Of a DNA stretch of 64,000 bases, positions 48,959-57,317 are shown one piece after another. Below the pieces are notes generated by a model, which saw only the letters and a list, made by a program, of their open reading frames with translations, was not told where the DNA came from and made no database searches. Each line of letters begins with the position of its first letter. The stretch's first letter is position 1. A program made the translations under genes and the position numbers. This DNA is from Paenibacillus polymyxa (GTDB lineage: Bacteria > Bacillota > Bacilli > Paenibacillales > Paenibacillaceae): contig NZ_JAGGNR010000008.1 of NCBI RefSeq assembly GCF_018614975.1, forward strand, positions 124,001 through 188,000. The letters are read 5' to 3'.

Positions 48959-51340
48959 TTAGCGCTCGCGACCTACAAGATAATCCAATAAATGTCTCAA
49001 AAATGGAATAGGTTTCGGCATTTCGTTCAATGCATCTGTAGCAAGACAATAATGCTCCCACATCGCTTTCTTCGCGCCTTCATCACCCAGAATAGACACA
49101 AAGGTTGAATTGTTGTTCCGCTCATCCTGACCTGCAGGTTTCCCAAGAATGAGGTGATCTCCCTCGAAATCCAGCAAGTCATCCTTGATTTGAAAGGCGA
49201 TCCCCGCATGATAAGCGAACTTTTTCAGCGCAGCCATCTCCGGTTTCTTCACTTGGGCAAGTATCGCTGGCATGACCAGGGCAGCTTCGAAGGCAATGCC
49301 TGTTTTGTAAAAACAGATCATGTTTAACTGCTCCAGCGTCAATGCCTTGCCTTTGGAGTTCAGATCCATCGCCTGCCCCATACACATATCCTCTGCTTTT
49401 TCAGCCGAATACTGAATGAGTTTGAGCACGGTTGCCGCATCAAAACGATCCAATGAGGATTGCTCTCCAATCGCCTTCTGGATAAGAAATAGACCGGTAA
49501 GCTCTGCTGTGGCACTATTGTGCATATGGTGCAGCGTGGAACGTCCACGCCTTGTCGAAGCATTATCCTGCGTAGGCAGATCATCAAAGATCAAGGAAGC
49601 GGTATGCATGTACTCCAGTGATCTTAACAGCGGAACGATAGATGATTCAGGTAGACCATACTCGCGCACACCCATAACCCAAGTTAATATGGGGCGTAAC
49701 CTCTTTCCGTCTCCCTGCAAACTATAATTGGCTGCATCGATTAGCGTTTCTTTCATCTCATGAAGGCCATTTGGTTTCGCAATCTGCAACTCCACATTAA
49801 TCTGTTCGCGAACCGTTCGAATGGTCTGTTTGAACTCCTCTTTCTCCTGCTTGTCATTTTTCAATTGAAACACGACCTGATCCCGTAACAATTTATCAAG
49901 GAAATCAACGTCATCTGCTTTTCGCACCATCTGTTGAACCAGTTGATTGAATTCAGGCTGCCCAGAGGCAAAGATCGTCATCACTTCATGATATTTTTGC
50001 TGCCCCAACCGTTCTTTACAGCGCTTCAGACCGTTAATGGCACGATCCAGTATGACCTCGCGGGTCTTAGCGTCCGAGTTATATACATCATGGATTAGAT
50101 GAGAGATGACTGCCCAATACAATTCATATGGATTAATCAAGTCGGGACGCAGGTCGCGGTACTTCAAATAGTACGTATACGGAGTTACTGCCCCTTCTTC
50201 CATATCGTCAAACATATCGGCAAAATCATCTGCCAGCTGATTGTATATCCCGTAATAGAATGTCCGCAGATCAAATCCTTCATCCTCCGGTGCACTGAGA
50301 ACAGACCGGACGATTAATCGGGAAGAAGAAGATTTGATAATAATTGGAATGTACAATTCTTCATTGGTATAATTCGCATTGGCTAATTTCTTGTTGCGAT
50401 CGATCTCCTGAGATTGAAAGAACACATAGGATTGCTCTAAGAACGTGCGCTGTTTCTCTGGATGCTGGTAGTTCTTGATGTACTCAAATGCTTCCCGAAG
50501 CTCGGAATGCACATATTCAATCACTTCAAGATTGCTGCCTTTCCACTCTCCCAGATCAGGGACGACCCCGGTAAGAAGTGCATCGCGTATCATCAGGGAA
50601 TATTGTTCTTTTTCTTGAGCAGTCAAGGCCTGAGAATCCAGCAAGTCATCCACAAATGGATACGTCAAACCGTAGGAATAACCAAGTCGAATCGCCGCAT
50701 CAAATCTCCGGGCACGCTCTTCAGGTGGTGTCTGCTCGCTCATCTCATCGTCCACATGAAGGACCACGCCGAGAATGATCTTGATGAGCTTTCGCTGCGC
50801 CTGCTCTGCATCCAGCTCCTTCGGGATGTTGGATGCTACGTTCTTTAATTTGTTCATCACCCAGATGACAGCGGATTCTATGTGCTCCTTCTGTCCCCAC
50901 CGATACAACGCAGCCAGACTGATATCTTCAGACTGCCCTTTGCGCGCAGCAGCAGAGCCCATAAAGTATTTTTTGGTATTCTGGACAACATGCTGAATTT
51001 GGGCCTGCGTATCCGGAGAATCAAGGGCTTGCCCCAGATCTCGCATATAAATATAGGAGATACTTCGATCCAGGTAATCATCCAGCTTTCCTGTAGTATT
51101 CAGCCAGTGGATATATCTATGAACATCCCGGGGATCCGGTTTTCTTTTGCTAGGTGATAAAAGAGAAAGCCAGGCAAAACGATGAATATGTTTTTTTTGC
51201 CATACATGAATATCTTGGGTAAGTGCTGTTGTATACGTATTATCCATAAGTTGCTGCCTAAGAGAAGTAAAATACTGCGATGCTTTCTGCTCAGCTAGCC
51301 GATATCCTGCATCAGCCTGATCTATAAGTACGTTATTCAT
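48959..51340 (-). CDS. Two-domain protein: isoprenoid-synthase-like N-half fused to polyprenyl synthetase
   Basis: A 793-residue protein. The C-terminal third (~500-793) is a complete trans-isoprenyl diphosphate synthase: GKRLRP (545-550), first Asp motif DDLPTQD (586-592) followed by RRGRSTLHH, and second motif KDDLLDFEGD (719-728). The residue five before the first motif is Ala (HTASLIFDD), as in GGPP-forming enzymes. The N-terminal ~490 residues are alpha-helical and carry Asp-rich helices, YPFVDDLLDSQ (228-237) and NQLADDFADMFDDMEEG (367-383), plus HVDDEM (195-200), consistent with a second class I isoprenoid-synthase-like fold. It may make a prenyl diphosphate and then cyclise or transfer it (inference). 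Monocistronic; 186 bases from the TauE gene. Confidence 0.8.
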   Translation of the reverse strand: MNNVLIDQADAGYRLAEQKASQYFTSLRQQLMDNTYTTALTQDIHVWQKKHIHRFAWLSLLSPSKRKPDPRDVHRYIHWLNTTGKLDDYLDRSISYIYMRDLGQALDSPDTQAQIQHVVQNTKKYFMGSAAARKGQSEDISLAALYRWGQKEHIESAVIWVMNKLKNVASNIPKELDAEQAQRKLIKIILGVVLHVDDEMSEQTPPEERARRFDAAIRLGYSYGLTYPFVDDLLDSQALTAQEKEQYSLMIRDALLTGVVPDLGEWKGSNLEVIEYVHSELREAFEYIKNYQHPEKQRTFLEQSYVFFQSQEIDRNKKLANANYTNEELYIPIIIKSSSSRLIVRSVLSAPEDEGFDLRTFYYGIYNQLADDFADMFDDMEEGAVTPYTYYLKYRDLRPDLINPYELYWAVISHLIHDVYNSDAKTREVILDRAINGLKRCKERLGQQKYHEVMTIFASGQPEFNQLVQQMVRKADDVDFLDKLLRDQVVFQLKNDKQEKEEFKQTIRTVREQINVELQIAKPNGLHEMKETLIDAANYSLQGDGKRLRPILTWVMGVREYGLPESSIVPLLRSLEYMHTASLIFDDLPTQDNASTRRGRSTLHHMHNSATAELTGLFLIQKAIGEQSSLDRFDAATVLKLIQYSAEKAEDMCMGQAMDLNSKGKALTLEQLNMICFYKTGIAFEAALVMPAILAQVKKPEMAALKKFAYHAGIAFQIKDDLLDFEGDHLILGKPAGQDERNNNSTFVSILGDEGAKKAMWEHYCLATDALNEMPKPIPFLRHLLDYLVGRER

Positions 51341-51526
51341 AGGGTGAATACCTCATTCTATTAATGTTAAACATGTATCCATGAACGGAGTGTGAGGTGC
51401 TCCATGGACGAAAACTGAACTCATTTGATCGTGTATCCAACGCTTCAGCTCATGTTCATAACCTTTATACGGCGATCGAACCGTTTAGTTACGAAATCGT
51501 CATTGTTCATGCCAACGTACGTGATT

Positions 51527-52324
51527 TTACAAAATGGAGGACCAGACTTTGATCGCTGTAACGGCAATAAGTACAATTAATGCATACCGAAGTACACTCA
51601 CATTGATCACCGAACTAACCCGGGAACCAAGGGATGCCCCGAGCAGACTGCCGATTACCGTATAGATGATGGGTTCCATCGGAATGTCCCCACCCGTAAC
51701 TTTTCCTATAACTCCGCCAATGGCGGAGATAAATACAATCGCGAGTGAAGAAGCAATCGTTGTCCGCACTGGAATATGGAGAATCGTCAGCATAATCGGA
51801 ATGAGAATAAAGGCACCACCCGCACCAACAATTCCCGATACAATACCTACTGCAAAAGCAGTACCTGCCGCAATCCATCGGTTAAACACCAATGGAGCTG
51901 ATGTCTCAAGCTTTCCCTTTCCAGGAATCAGCATGAGAACTATCGCGATGATGGCCAGAATGCCATAGATCAGATTAATAACCCTTCCGTCCAGATAACC
52001 GGATATGAACCCGCCGATCAGACTGCCAACAAGAATGCTGGAGCCCATGTACAGCACCAATCCGCGGTGAACGATAGCCCCACCACTTTTACCCGTTCGT
52101 ACTTTTCTACGGAATGCAATCACACCAGCAAGTGAAGCGAAGAATACTTGAAACATACTGATCGAAGATACCTGATGTGCTGAGAACGGCTCTAATCCCA
52201 TGAGAGATGGAACATATAACAGTAGCGGATAATTGATAATGGCGCCACCGATACCCAACAAACCAGAGAAGAAGGAACCGATCAGACCCAGTATAAACAT
52301 GATGACAAAAAGCAGAAAATCCAT
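51527..52324 (-). CDS. TauE/SafE-family permease
   Basis: A 265-residue membrane protein with seven to eight helices in two repeats. The first family motif is LGLIGSFFSGLLGIGGAIIN and the second is GIVSGIVGAGGAFILIPIML. TauE/SafE proteins are thought to export or import sulfite, sulfoacetate or other organic anions. No sulfur-metabolism gene lies next to it, so the substrate is unknown. It is transcribed alone. Confidence 0.88.
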   Translation of the reverse strand: MDFLLFVIMFILGLIGSFFSGLLGIGGAIINYPLLLYVPSLMGLEPFSAHQVSSISMFQVFFASLAGVIAFRRKVRTGKSGGAIVHRGLVLYMGSSILVGSLIGGFISGYLDGRVINLIYGILAIIAIVLMLIPGKGKLETSAPLVFNRWIAAGTAFAVGIVSGIVGAGGAFILIPIMLTILHIPVRTTIASSLAIVFISAIGGVIGKVTGGDIPMEPIIYTVIGSLLGASLGSRVSSVINVSVLRYALIVLIAVTAIKVWSSIL

Positions 52325-52449
52325 CGGTTATGCGCTTCCTTTCGTGCAATATAAATCTCATTTCGATACGACTCAAAAGTGCTATACAAGGAGAATATTA
52401 TCCGTTATAATAAAAACCAAGTAAATTAATCCGAAATGAGTGATTAAGC

Positions 52450-52620
52450 ATGTTTAACGTGTTGAAGACTCTTTTTGAAAATAAATGTCCACAGTGTAAC
52501 GAAAAATTACAAGTTCATAACGATGCGTTATGCTCGACCAAAACTTGTTCTCAATGTCATTACAAGGAAGAGAGTTATGGCTCTCTCGGAGTTCGAATTG
52601 TATATGACACCACAAAATGA
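52450..52620 (+). CDS. Small zinc-ribbon protein, 56 aa
   Basis: ATG 52450 opens 56 codons ending TGA. The protein reads MFNVLKTLFENKCPQCNEKL at the start and holds two Cys pairs, CPQC (13-16) and CSQC (33-36), spaced like a zinc ribbon, then a short beta-hairpin tail. The ribosome-binding site is weak (GAGTGA). I do not recognise a named family; small zinc ribbons of this type occur as uncharacterised proteins in Bacillales. The two CxxC pairs make a chance open frame unlikely. It is divergent from the TauE/SafE gene, with a 125-bp gap. Confidence 0.7.
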   Translation: MFNVLKTLFENKCPQCNEKLQVHNDALCSTKTCSQCHYKEESYGSLGVRIVYDTTK

Positions 52621-52727
52621 TAAAAAGCTAAAGTCTTGTTAATTGTATCACGATCTCTGAAATTTCGGGATGATTCGACAAACTTATTTCCATCTCATAA
52701 GCCACGATTGCTTTATAATGAAAATAC

Positions 52728-52770
52728 AAAAACGGTGCAAAACGAATAAATCGTTCTGCACCGTTTTTTT
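52728..52770. terminator. Strong terminator between zinc-ribbon and SDR genes
   Basis: AAAAACGGTGCA (52728-52739) pairs with TGCACCGTTTTT (52757-52768), with inner ACGA/TCGT pairing. T-runs occur on both strands, so it serves convergent genes. Confidence 0.88.
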
Positions 52771-52811
52771 GTTTTTTTGAGGATGAGTTACCTTGATTAT
52801 AAAAGGGTTAC

Positions 52812-53567
52812 TTATTTGGTTTTGAAGCTGAGGAATCCATCATCTACGGCTACGGTTGTACCGTTCACTGCACTTGCTGCATCACTGAACAGGAATGTAA
52901 CCACACTGGCTACTTTCTCCGGTTGAATGAGTTCTCCACGCATATGTTGAGTAGCAAGCGCATCCTTCATGGCTTGGTCATCCCCCAGAATCGGTGTTTC
53001 GATAAAGCCAGGTGCTACACCAACTACACGAATTCCATGCTCAGCAAGTTCCAAGGCACCGGATTTGGACATCATAACAACAGCAGCCTTGGCTGCGTTG
53101 TAGTTGAAGCTGCCTACTGCAGCAACACTTCCATAGATCGAAGCTGTATTTACAATGGTACCTTGTACATTCAATTCAACCATTTTTTTCGCGCCATAAT
53201 ACATACCGTAGTATACACTGTGCTGATCTACATCAATGACTCTGTGATAGGATTCCGGGTCCATCTCCAGAAATGGCTTCACAAGTCCAATGCCTGCATT
53301 ATTGAAAATACCGCTTAACGTACCATATTGCTCTACGGTCCAGTCGATCAGGGCTTTGATCTCGTCCCCTTTGGATACATCCACTTTGTACGCGCCCGCT
53401 GTTCCGCCTGCTGCTTCAATCTCTGCCGCAAGCTTCTTCGCTCCGTCTTCATTATAGTCAGCGACAACTATAGTCGCACCTTGATCCGAAAGTTGAAGTG
53501 CTGTTTCTTTACCAATACCACTCGCTCCACCTGTAATAATGATTACTTTTCCATTGTGCTCAGTCAT
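52812..53567 (-). CDS. Short-chain dehydrogenase/reductase
   Basis: A 251-residue classical SDR. The cofactor motif is TGGASGIG (12-19), followed by an acidic VADYNE that favours NAD(H). The structural motif is NNAG (89-92); the catalytic residues are S143, Y156 and K160 (NTASIYGS, YNAAK). The C-terminal AVDDGFLSFKTK is typical of the glucose/3-oxoacyl-type branch. Substrate is unknown: an alcohol, sugar or ketone. A GGAG-type site precedes ATG 53567. It is monocistronic. Confidence 0.9.
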   Translation of the reverse strand: MTEHNGKVIIITGGASGIGKETALQLSDQGATIVVADYNEDGAKKLAAEIEAAGGTAGAYKVDVSKGDEIKALIDWTVEQYGTLSGIFNNAGIGLVKPFLEMDPESYHRVIDVDQHSVYYGMYYGAKKMVELNVQGTIVNTASIYGSVAAVGSFNYNAAKAAVVMMSKSGALELAEHGIRVVGVAPGFIETPILGDDQAMKDALATQHMRGELIQPEKVASVVTFLFSDAASAVNGTTVAVDDGFLSFKTK

Positions 53568-53790
53568 GAGTCAATTCTCCTTTGGCAAAATATATTTAGG
53601 TGCAGTTCTTAACTTATAGTTAGTAACTATACTTTATTAATCTATATGTTCATCATACGCCTCTATCACACCCTTGTCAAACCATAGATCATCTTCACAT
53701 AAATATGATATTAATGTCATATAGATCAGATCTCATATTGACATGATATAGTCTAGCTCCTGTGATATTAAATATGCATCCGTTTTCGGA

Positions 53791-53837
53791 AAATAAAAAG
53801 CGAGCATAACGGTAATTCACTCATTCCGATATCTCGC
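53791..53837 (-). terminator. Terminator of the DUF6376-like lipoprotein gene
   Basis: Minus-strand GCGAG (53833-53837) pairs with CTCGC (53800-53804), with inner CGG/CCG, followed by TTTTTATTTT. The rest of 53568-53897 is AT-rich, with no supported feature beyond the SDR promoter region. Confidence 0.6.
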
Positions 53838-53897
53838 CCTTATAGAATATGAGAATTTGAAACTGTGTTGTCTTCCATATTGAAAATTAATTCAATT

Positions 53898-54368
53898 TTA
53901 TTCACCCTGAAGTCCGCTAAGCGGATCTTTCAAATTATTGATGTTGGTGATCAGTTCAGGAATGCCTGTCTTCTCCCAATTTTCTGCCGTAAAACCTTGC
54001 TCTGCAATTGTATTCTCAAAATTATCCACAACTTCTGTCAATTGAGTATTGTAGCTAACCAGCTTCTCATGAATGTTCTCGCCTATTGCAGGAGCAGTCA
54101 ACTGAGAAAATTCACTTGCTTCTGCTTGAATCAGATCAATTTTCTCCTGAATCTGAGTGGTTATCTCCGGATTGTTCACCGCACCCGATGCGAGCTCTTG
54201 CAGATCAGCCCCGGCGTTTGATACCTGTTCTATATAATCAGTAGCCCCACTCACATAATTTAAACTTTGATTGGCTTGTTCCACGACAGAACAGGCCGAA
54301 ATCAAAAGAATACTTGATGCAATAAGCCCTGTCATCATTAATGTGTGCTTTCTTTTTCTTATAAACAT
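53898..54368 (-). CDS. DUF6376-like lipoprotein
   Basis: A 156-residue predicted lipoprotein. The signal peptide reads MFIRKRKHTLMMTGLIASSI, then LLISAC with lipid-modified C26. The mature part is wholly helical and acidic, with long amphipathic stretches (ITTQIQEKIDLIQAEASEF, VDNFENTIAEQG), probably a small helical bundle outside the membrane. It resembles the DUF6376 group of Bacillales lipoproteins; function is unknown. Start ATG 54368 has GGGGAG six bases upstream; a longer frame to 54413 would place residues before the signal peptide. It is divergent from the symporter-like gene. Confidence 0.75.
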   Translation of the reverse strand: MFIRKRKHTLMMTGLIASSILLISACSVVEQANQSLNYVSGATDYIEQVSNAGADLQELASGAVNNPEITTQIQEKIDLIQAEASEFSQLTAPAIGENIHEKLVSYNTQLTEVVDNFENTIAEQGFTAENWEKTGIPELITNINNLKDPLSGLQGE

Positions 54369-54503
54369 GATCATCTCCCCTTCTCCTAATCGGAATCCTT
54401 GTTCCAAGTCCATGATACCTGTTCAGACTGCTTCATTGCAAATGGGTCTGCAGCCAACGTTATTAACATGTATAATAGTAAAATCACACGGTAAAGGGAT
54501 GTC

Positions 54504-55478
54504 ATGATTATGCTTCAAGCCTTGAACCAACGCTTGAACCGCATCATGCCACTGATTACCCCAATCAGCATTATTATTGGCGTGTTATGCGGGAGTTTTC
54601 TTTCTTCTTATACCTTTTTATCCCCTTGGCTTTTTGCGTTCATGACGTTTGCTGGAAGTATCAGTCTTGGGATACGGGATTTTGTGAACGTGCTGAAAAA
54701 GCCGTTCCCCCTGTTTGTATGTCTGTTTATTTTGCATTTGGCTATGCCTCTAATTGCTCTCGGTATGGGTCATCTGGTCTTCCCTACAGATGCGTACACC
54801 ATAACGGGCCTTGTTCTGGCAGCGGTGATTCCAACAGGAATAAGCAGCTTCATCTGGGTCAGCATCTATCGGGGCAATATCGCACTTACGCTATCCATCA
54901 TCCTGATTGATACCATGCTTGCTCCTTTCGTAGTGCCGGGAGTGTTATCCCTGTTAATCGGAACCAGTGTCACACTGGATACGGCAGCCATGATGAGCAG
55001 TCTGTTTTGGATGATTGTGGTGCCATCCCTGCTCGGTATGCTGCTGAATGAGTGGACCAAAGGCGCCATTGTCCCGGTATGGGGACCAAGGTTGAATCCG
55101 TTGTCCAAATTGTTCATGGCATCAGTCGTTGCGATTAACGGATCTGTCGTTGCGCCCTACTTGGCTGATTTCAACTGGAAGCTCGCTGGACTTGCGGTCA
55201 TCATTATTTTCCTGGCTTCATTCGGTTATGCGCTGAGTTATTTCATCGCACGATTGCTGGGCTGGAACGAGGCCGATCAAGTCGCTCTGGTGTTCAATGG
55301 AGGTATGCGTAATATCAGCGCAGGTGCAGTACTCGCTGTTTCTTATTTTCCGCCACCTGTTGCTGTCCCTGTCGTGCTTGGCATGGTATTCCAGCAGATG
55401 CTCGCTTCCCTGACAGGTTATCTGCTTGGTCGTCGCTCTCAGCTTCTGCAAAAGTCAGATAAGACATCTGCAGCATAA
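54504..55478 (+). CDS. Bile acid:sodium symporter-family (BASS) transporter
   Basis: A 324-residue membrane protein with nine to ten helices. Features of the BASS/YocS-like fold are visible: the crossing-helix segment PTGISSFIWVSIYRGNIALT and NGGMRNISAGAVLAVSYFPP in the second repeat. Known bacterial members move bile acids, pantoate, pyruvate or other organic acids with Na+. No pathway genes adjoin it to indicate the substrate. AAAGGG lies five bases before ATG 54504. It ends at a strong terminator. Confidence 0.85.
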   Translation: MIMLQALNQRLNRIMPLITPISIIIGVLCGSFLSSYTFLSPWLFAFMTFAGSISLGIRDFVNVLKKPFPLFVCLFILHLAMPLIALGMGHLVFPTDAYTITGLVLAAVIPTGISSFIWVSIYRGNIALTLSIILIDTMLAPFVVPGVLSLLIGTSVTLDTAAMMSSLFWMIVVPSLLGMLLNEWTKGAIVPVWGPRLNPLSKLFMASVVAINGSVVAPYLADFNWKLAGLAVIIIFLASFGYALSYFIARLLGWNEADQVALVFNGGMRNISAGAVLAVSYFPPPVAVPVVLGMVFQQMLASLTGYLLGRRSQLLQKSDKTSAA

Positions 55479-55497
55479 CAAAATACTGGAATGTTAA

Positions 55498-55530
55498 AAA
55501 AACGCCGACATGATTGTCGGCGTTTTTCGT
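55498..55530 (+). terminator. Terminator of BASS transporter gene
   Basis: AAAAACGCCGACA (55498-55510) pairs with TGTCGGCGTTTTT (55515-55527) around a 4-base loop. Confidence 0.9.
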
Positions 55531-55566
55531 CATTATAACCCTCTACTGTAATATCTCTGTAGTAGT

Positions 55567-55593
55567 CTCTTTAATCTCTTTAATCTCTTTAAT
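55567..55593. repeat. Short tandem repeat, 9 bp x 3
   Basis: CTCTTTAAT occurs three times in tandem between two terminators. It is a potential site of slippage, with no coding effect. Confidence 0.85.
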
Positions 55594-55630
55594 CTAATGG
55601 TACCCATTTTCCGATCCCTGCCCACAATAG

Positions 55631-55660
55631 AAAAAAAACCATCAACAAGTGATGGTTTTC
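55631..55660 (-). terminator. asd terminator
   Basis: Minus-strand AAAACCATC (55651-55659) pairs with GATGGTTTT (55635-55643), followed by further T residues. It lies 47 bases after the asd stop. Confidence 0.85.
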
Positions 55661-55707
55661 ATCTAATCATTCTTTGCAGAAATCTGCTGCTCATGATGCC
55701 TTTATGC

Positions 55708-56793
55708 TTATTTCGGTTGAATATATCCTTCAGCTTTTAGCAGTTCTGCGATCAGAACCGCACCGCCTGCTGCTCCGCGGAGCGTGTTGTGGGACAATCC
55801 AACGAATTTGTAATCATAGAGTGAATCTTCGCGCAGTCGGCCTGTGGAGACACCCATTCCGCGTTCAATGTCACGATCCAGTTTTGTCTGCGGTCTGTTC
55901 TCTTCTTCAAAATACGTAATGAATTGTTTTGGTGCACTTGGCAGAGCCAGTTCCTGCGGACGACCTTTGAACTGCAACCAACGCTCCAGAATTTCGTCTT
56001 TGCTTGGTTTTTTCTCGAAGTTTACAAACACGGTCGCCAGATGTCCATCCGTTACTGGTACACGAATACATTGGGTTGTAATTAATGGAGCCGATGCTTT
56101 GACAATCTCATTATTTTCGATGCTACCCCAGATCCGCAGTGGTTCTTGCTCACTCTTCTCTTCTTCGCCACCGATGTATGGAATGACATTATCAAGCATA
56201 TCTGGCCAGTCGGTAAAGTTTTTACCCGCTCCCGAGATTGCTTGATACGTGGAAGCAACAACCTGAGTCGGGTTGAACTCACGCAAGGCGTGCAGTGCTG
56301 GCACATAGCTCTGAATCGAGCAGTTTGGTTTTACAGCAATGAATCCGGTTTTGGTACCCAGACGTTTGCGTTGAGCTTCAATCACGTCCAGATGTCCCGG
56401 GTTAATCTCAGGGATTACCATGGGTACATCTGCTGTCCAGCGGTGAGCGGAGTTGTTGGATACGACAGGTGTTCCTGTTTTGGCATAAGCCTCTTCGAGC
56501 GCTTGAATCTCATTCTTTTTCATATCAACCGCACAGAAAATAAAATCAACCTGGCTGGCAAAAGCTTCGACCTGGGAAGCATCCTGAACAACGATTTTCT
56601 TCACAGCTTCCGGAATAGGAACTGCGAGTTTCCATCTGCCTTGTACAGATTCTTCATATGTTTTACCTGCCGAATTGGCGCTTGCCGAAATAGCTGTTAC
56701 TTCAAACCATGGATGTTGATCAAGCAGGTCCACAAAACGCTGACCCACCATTCCTGTTCCTCCGACGATACCAACTTTCAATTTTGCTGACAT
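55708..56793 (-). CDS. asd: Aspartate-semialdehyde dehydrogenase
   Basis: A 361-residue NADPH enzyme converting L-aspartyl-4-phosphate to aspartate semialdehyde, the branch point to lysine/diaminopimelate, threonine and methionine. The cofactor motif is VGIVGGTGMVGQRF (7-20). The catalytic Cys is C158 in VKPNCSIQ and the catalytic base is H251 in RVPVTDGHLATV. The length and the VPMVIPEINPGH segment are those of the archaeal/fungal-type Asd rather than the usual Gram-positive form. It is preceded by a T-box leader, so transcription is tied to uncharged tRNA. No dap, lysC or thr genes lie beside it. Confidence 0.93.
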   Translation of the reverse strand: MSAKLKVGIVGGTGMVGQRFVDLLDQHPWFEVTAISASANSAGKTYEESVQGRWKLAVPIPEAVKKIVVQDASQVEAFASQVDFIFCAVDMKKNEIQALEEAYAKTGTPVVSNNSAHRWTADVPMVIPEINPGHLDVIEAQRKRLGTKTGFIAVKPNCSIQSYVPALHALREFNPTQVVASTYQAISGAGKNFTDWPDMLDNVIPYIGGEEEKSEQEPLRIWGSIENNEIVKASAPLITTQCIRVPVTDGHLATVFVNFEKKPSKDEILERWLQFKGRPQELALPSAPKQFITYFEEENRPQTKLDRDIERGMGVSTGRLREDSLYDYKFVGLSHNTLRGAAGGAVLIAELLKAEGYIQPK

Positions 56794-56935
56794 TCAATCA
56801 TCATTTCCTTTCGGTTTAAGTGATTCTTCTCTTCAATTCAATTTCATTACTCACTAAAAACGTATTATGAAATTGACTTCCTAATTAACACTATTCAGGC
56901 AATTCCAAAGCGTGTAGTCACACCCCGGAAAAACC

Positions 56936-57235
56936 AAAAAATCCCATCCCCAAGACAATAGTCTCAGGGACGAGATTGAACTCTCGTGGTACCACCCAGA
57001 TTCGCCAATATGTCACCATATCCGCCTCTTCAAGTAAAGGTTTACAACCATATTGCTAGCTGTAGACCGTTCATACTCTAGCTCTGTAACAGGAGCTCCT
57101 GTCACACCATCCCTTAACGCTAAGTTCCGATGTGCTGCTCTGAGTCTTTATTCAATAAAAAGTTCTTTACTCCTTTTCAGCTGCCGGAGCTCTCTTTGAA
57201 AGAATGATTTTTATCTACTCGTCTCTTCGTCGCAT
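56936..57235 (-). promoter_or_regulatory. T-box riboswitch leader of asd
   Basis: On the minus strand, the leader begins near GACGAAGAGACGAGTAG (loop E-like). It has a stem I distal arm with AGAGAGCTCC and GGAG, and the conserved T-box GGGTGGTACCACGAGAG (56981-56997). A terminator (CCCTGAGAC with GTCTTGGGG, then TTTTTT near 56936-56941) follows. The 3' side of the presumed specifier loop reads GAATAAAGACTCAGAGC. The specifier triplet could be GAC (Asp) or AAA (Lys) at 57144-57149; I cannot fix the fold by eye. Binding of uncharged tRNA would favour the antiterminator and asd expression. Confidence 0.85.
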
Positions 57236-57259
57236 TTGATATTGCGATTATAATATCAA
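57236..57259 (-). promoter_or_regulatory. Inverted repeat overlapping a TATAAT upstream of the T-box
   Basis: TTGATATT (57236-57243) and AATATCAA (57252-57259) with an 8-base spacer. On the minus strand, a TATAAT hexamer overlaps the repeat (57247-57252). It is a probable asd promoter and perhaps an operator. Confidence 0.35.
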
Positions 57260-57317
57260 AATTACTGTGATGAAGTAAACACATTTTTTTAGATCATGGA
57301 ATTTATTCGTTATTTCC

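Noticed and set aside
57181-57317. Possible small peptide gene at the T-box start
   Set aside because: The sequence is explained by stem I of the T-box leader; no start signal.
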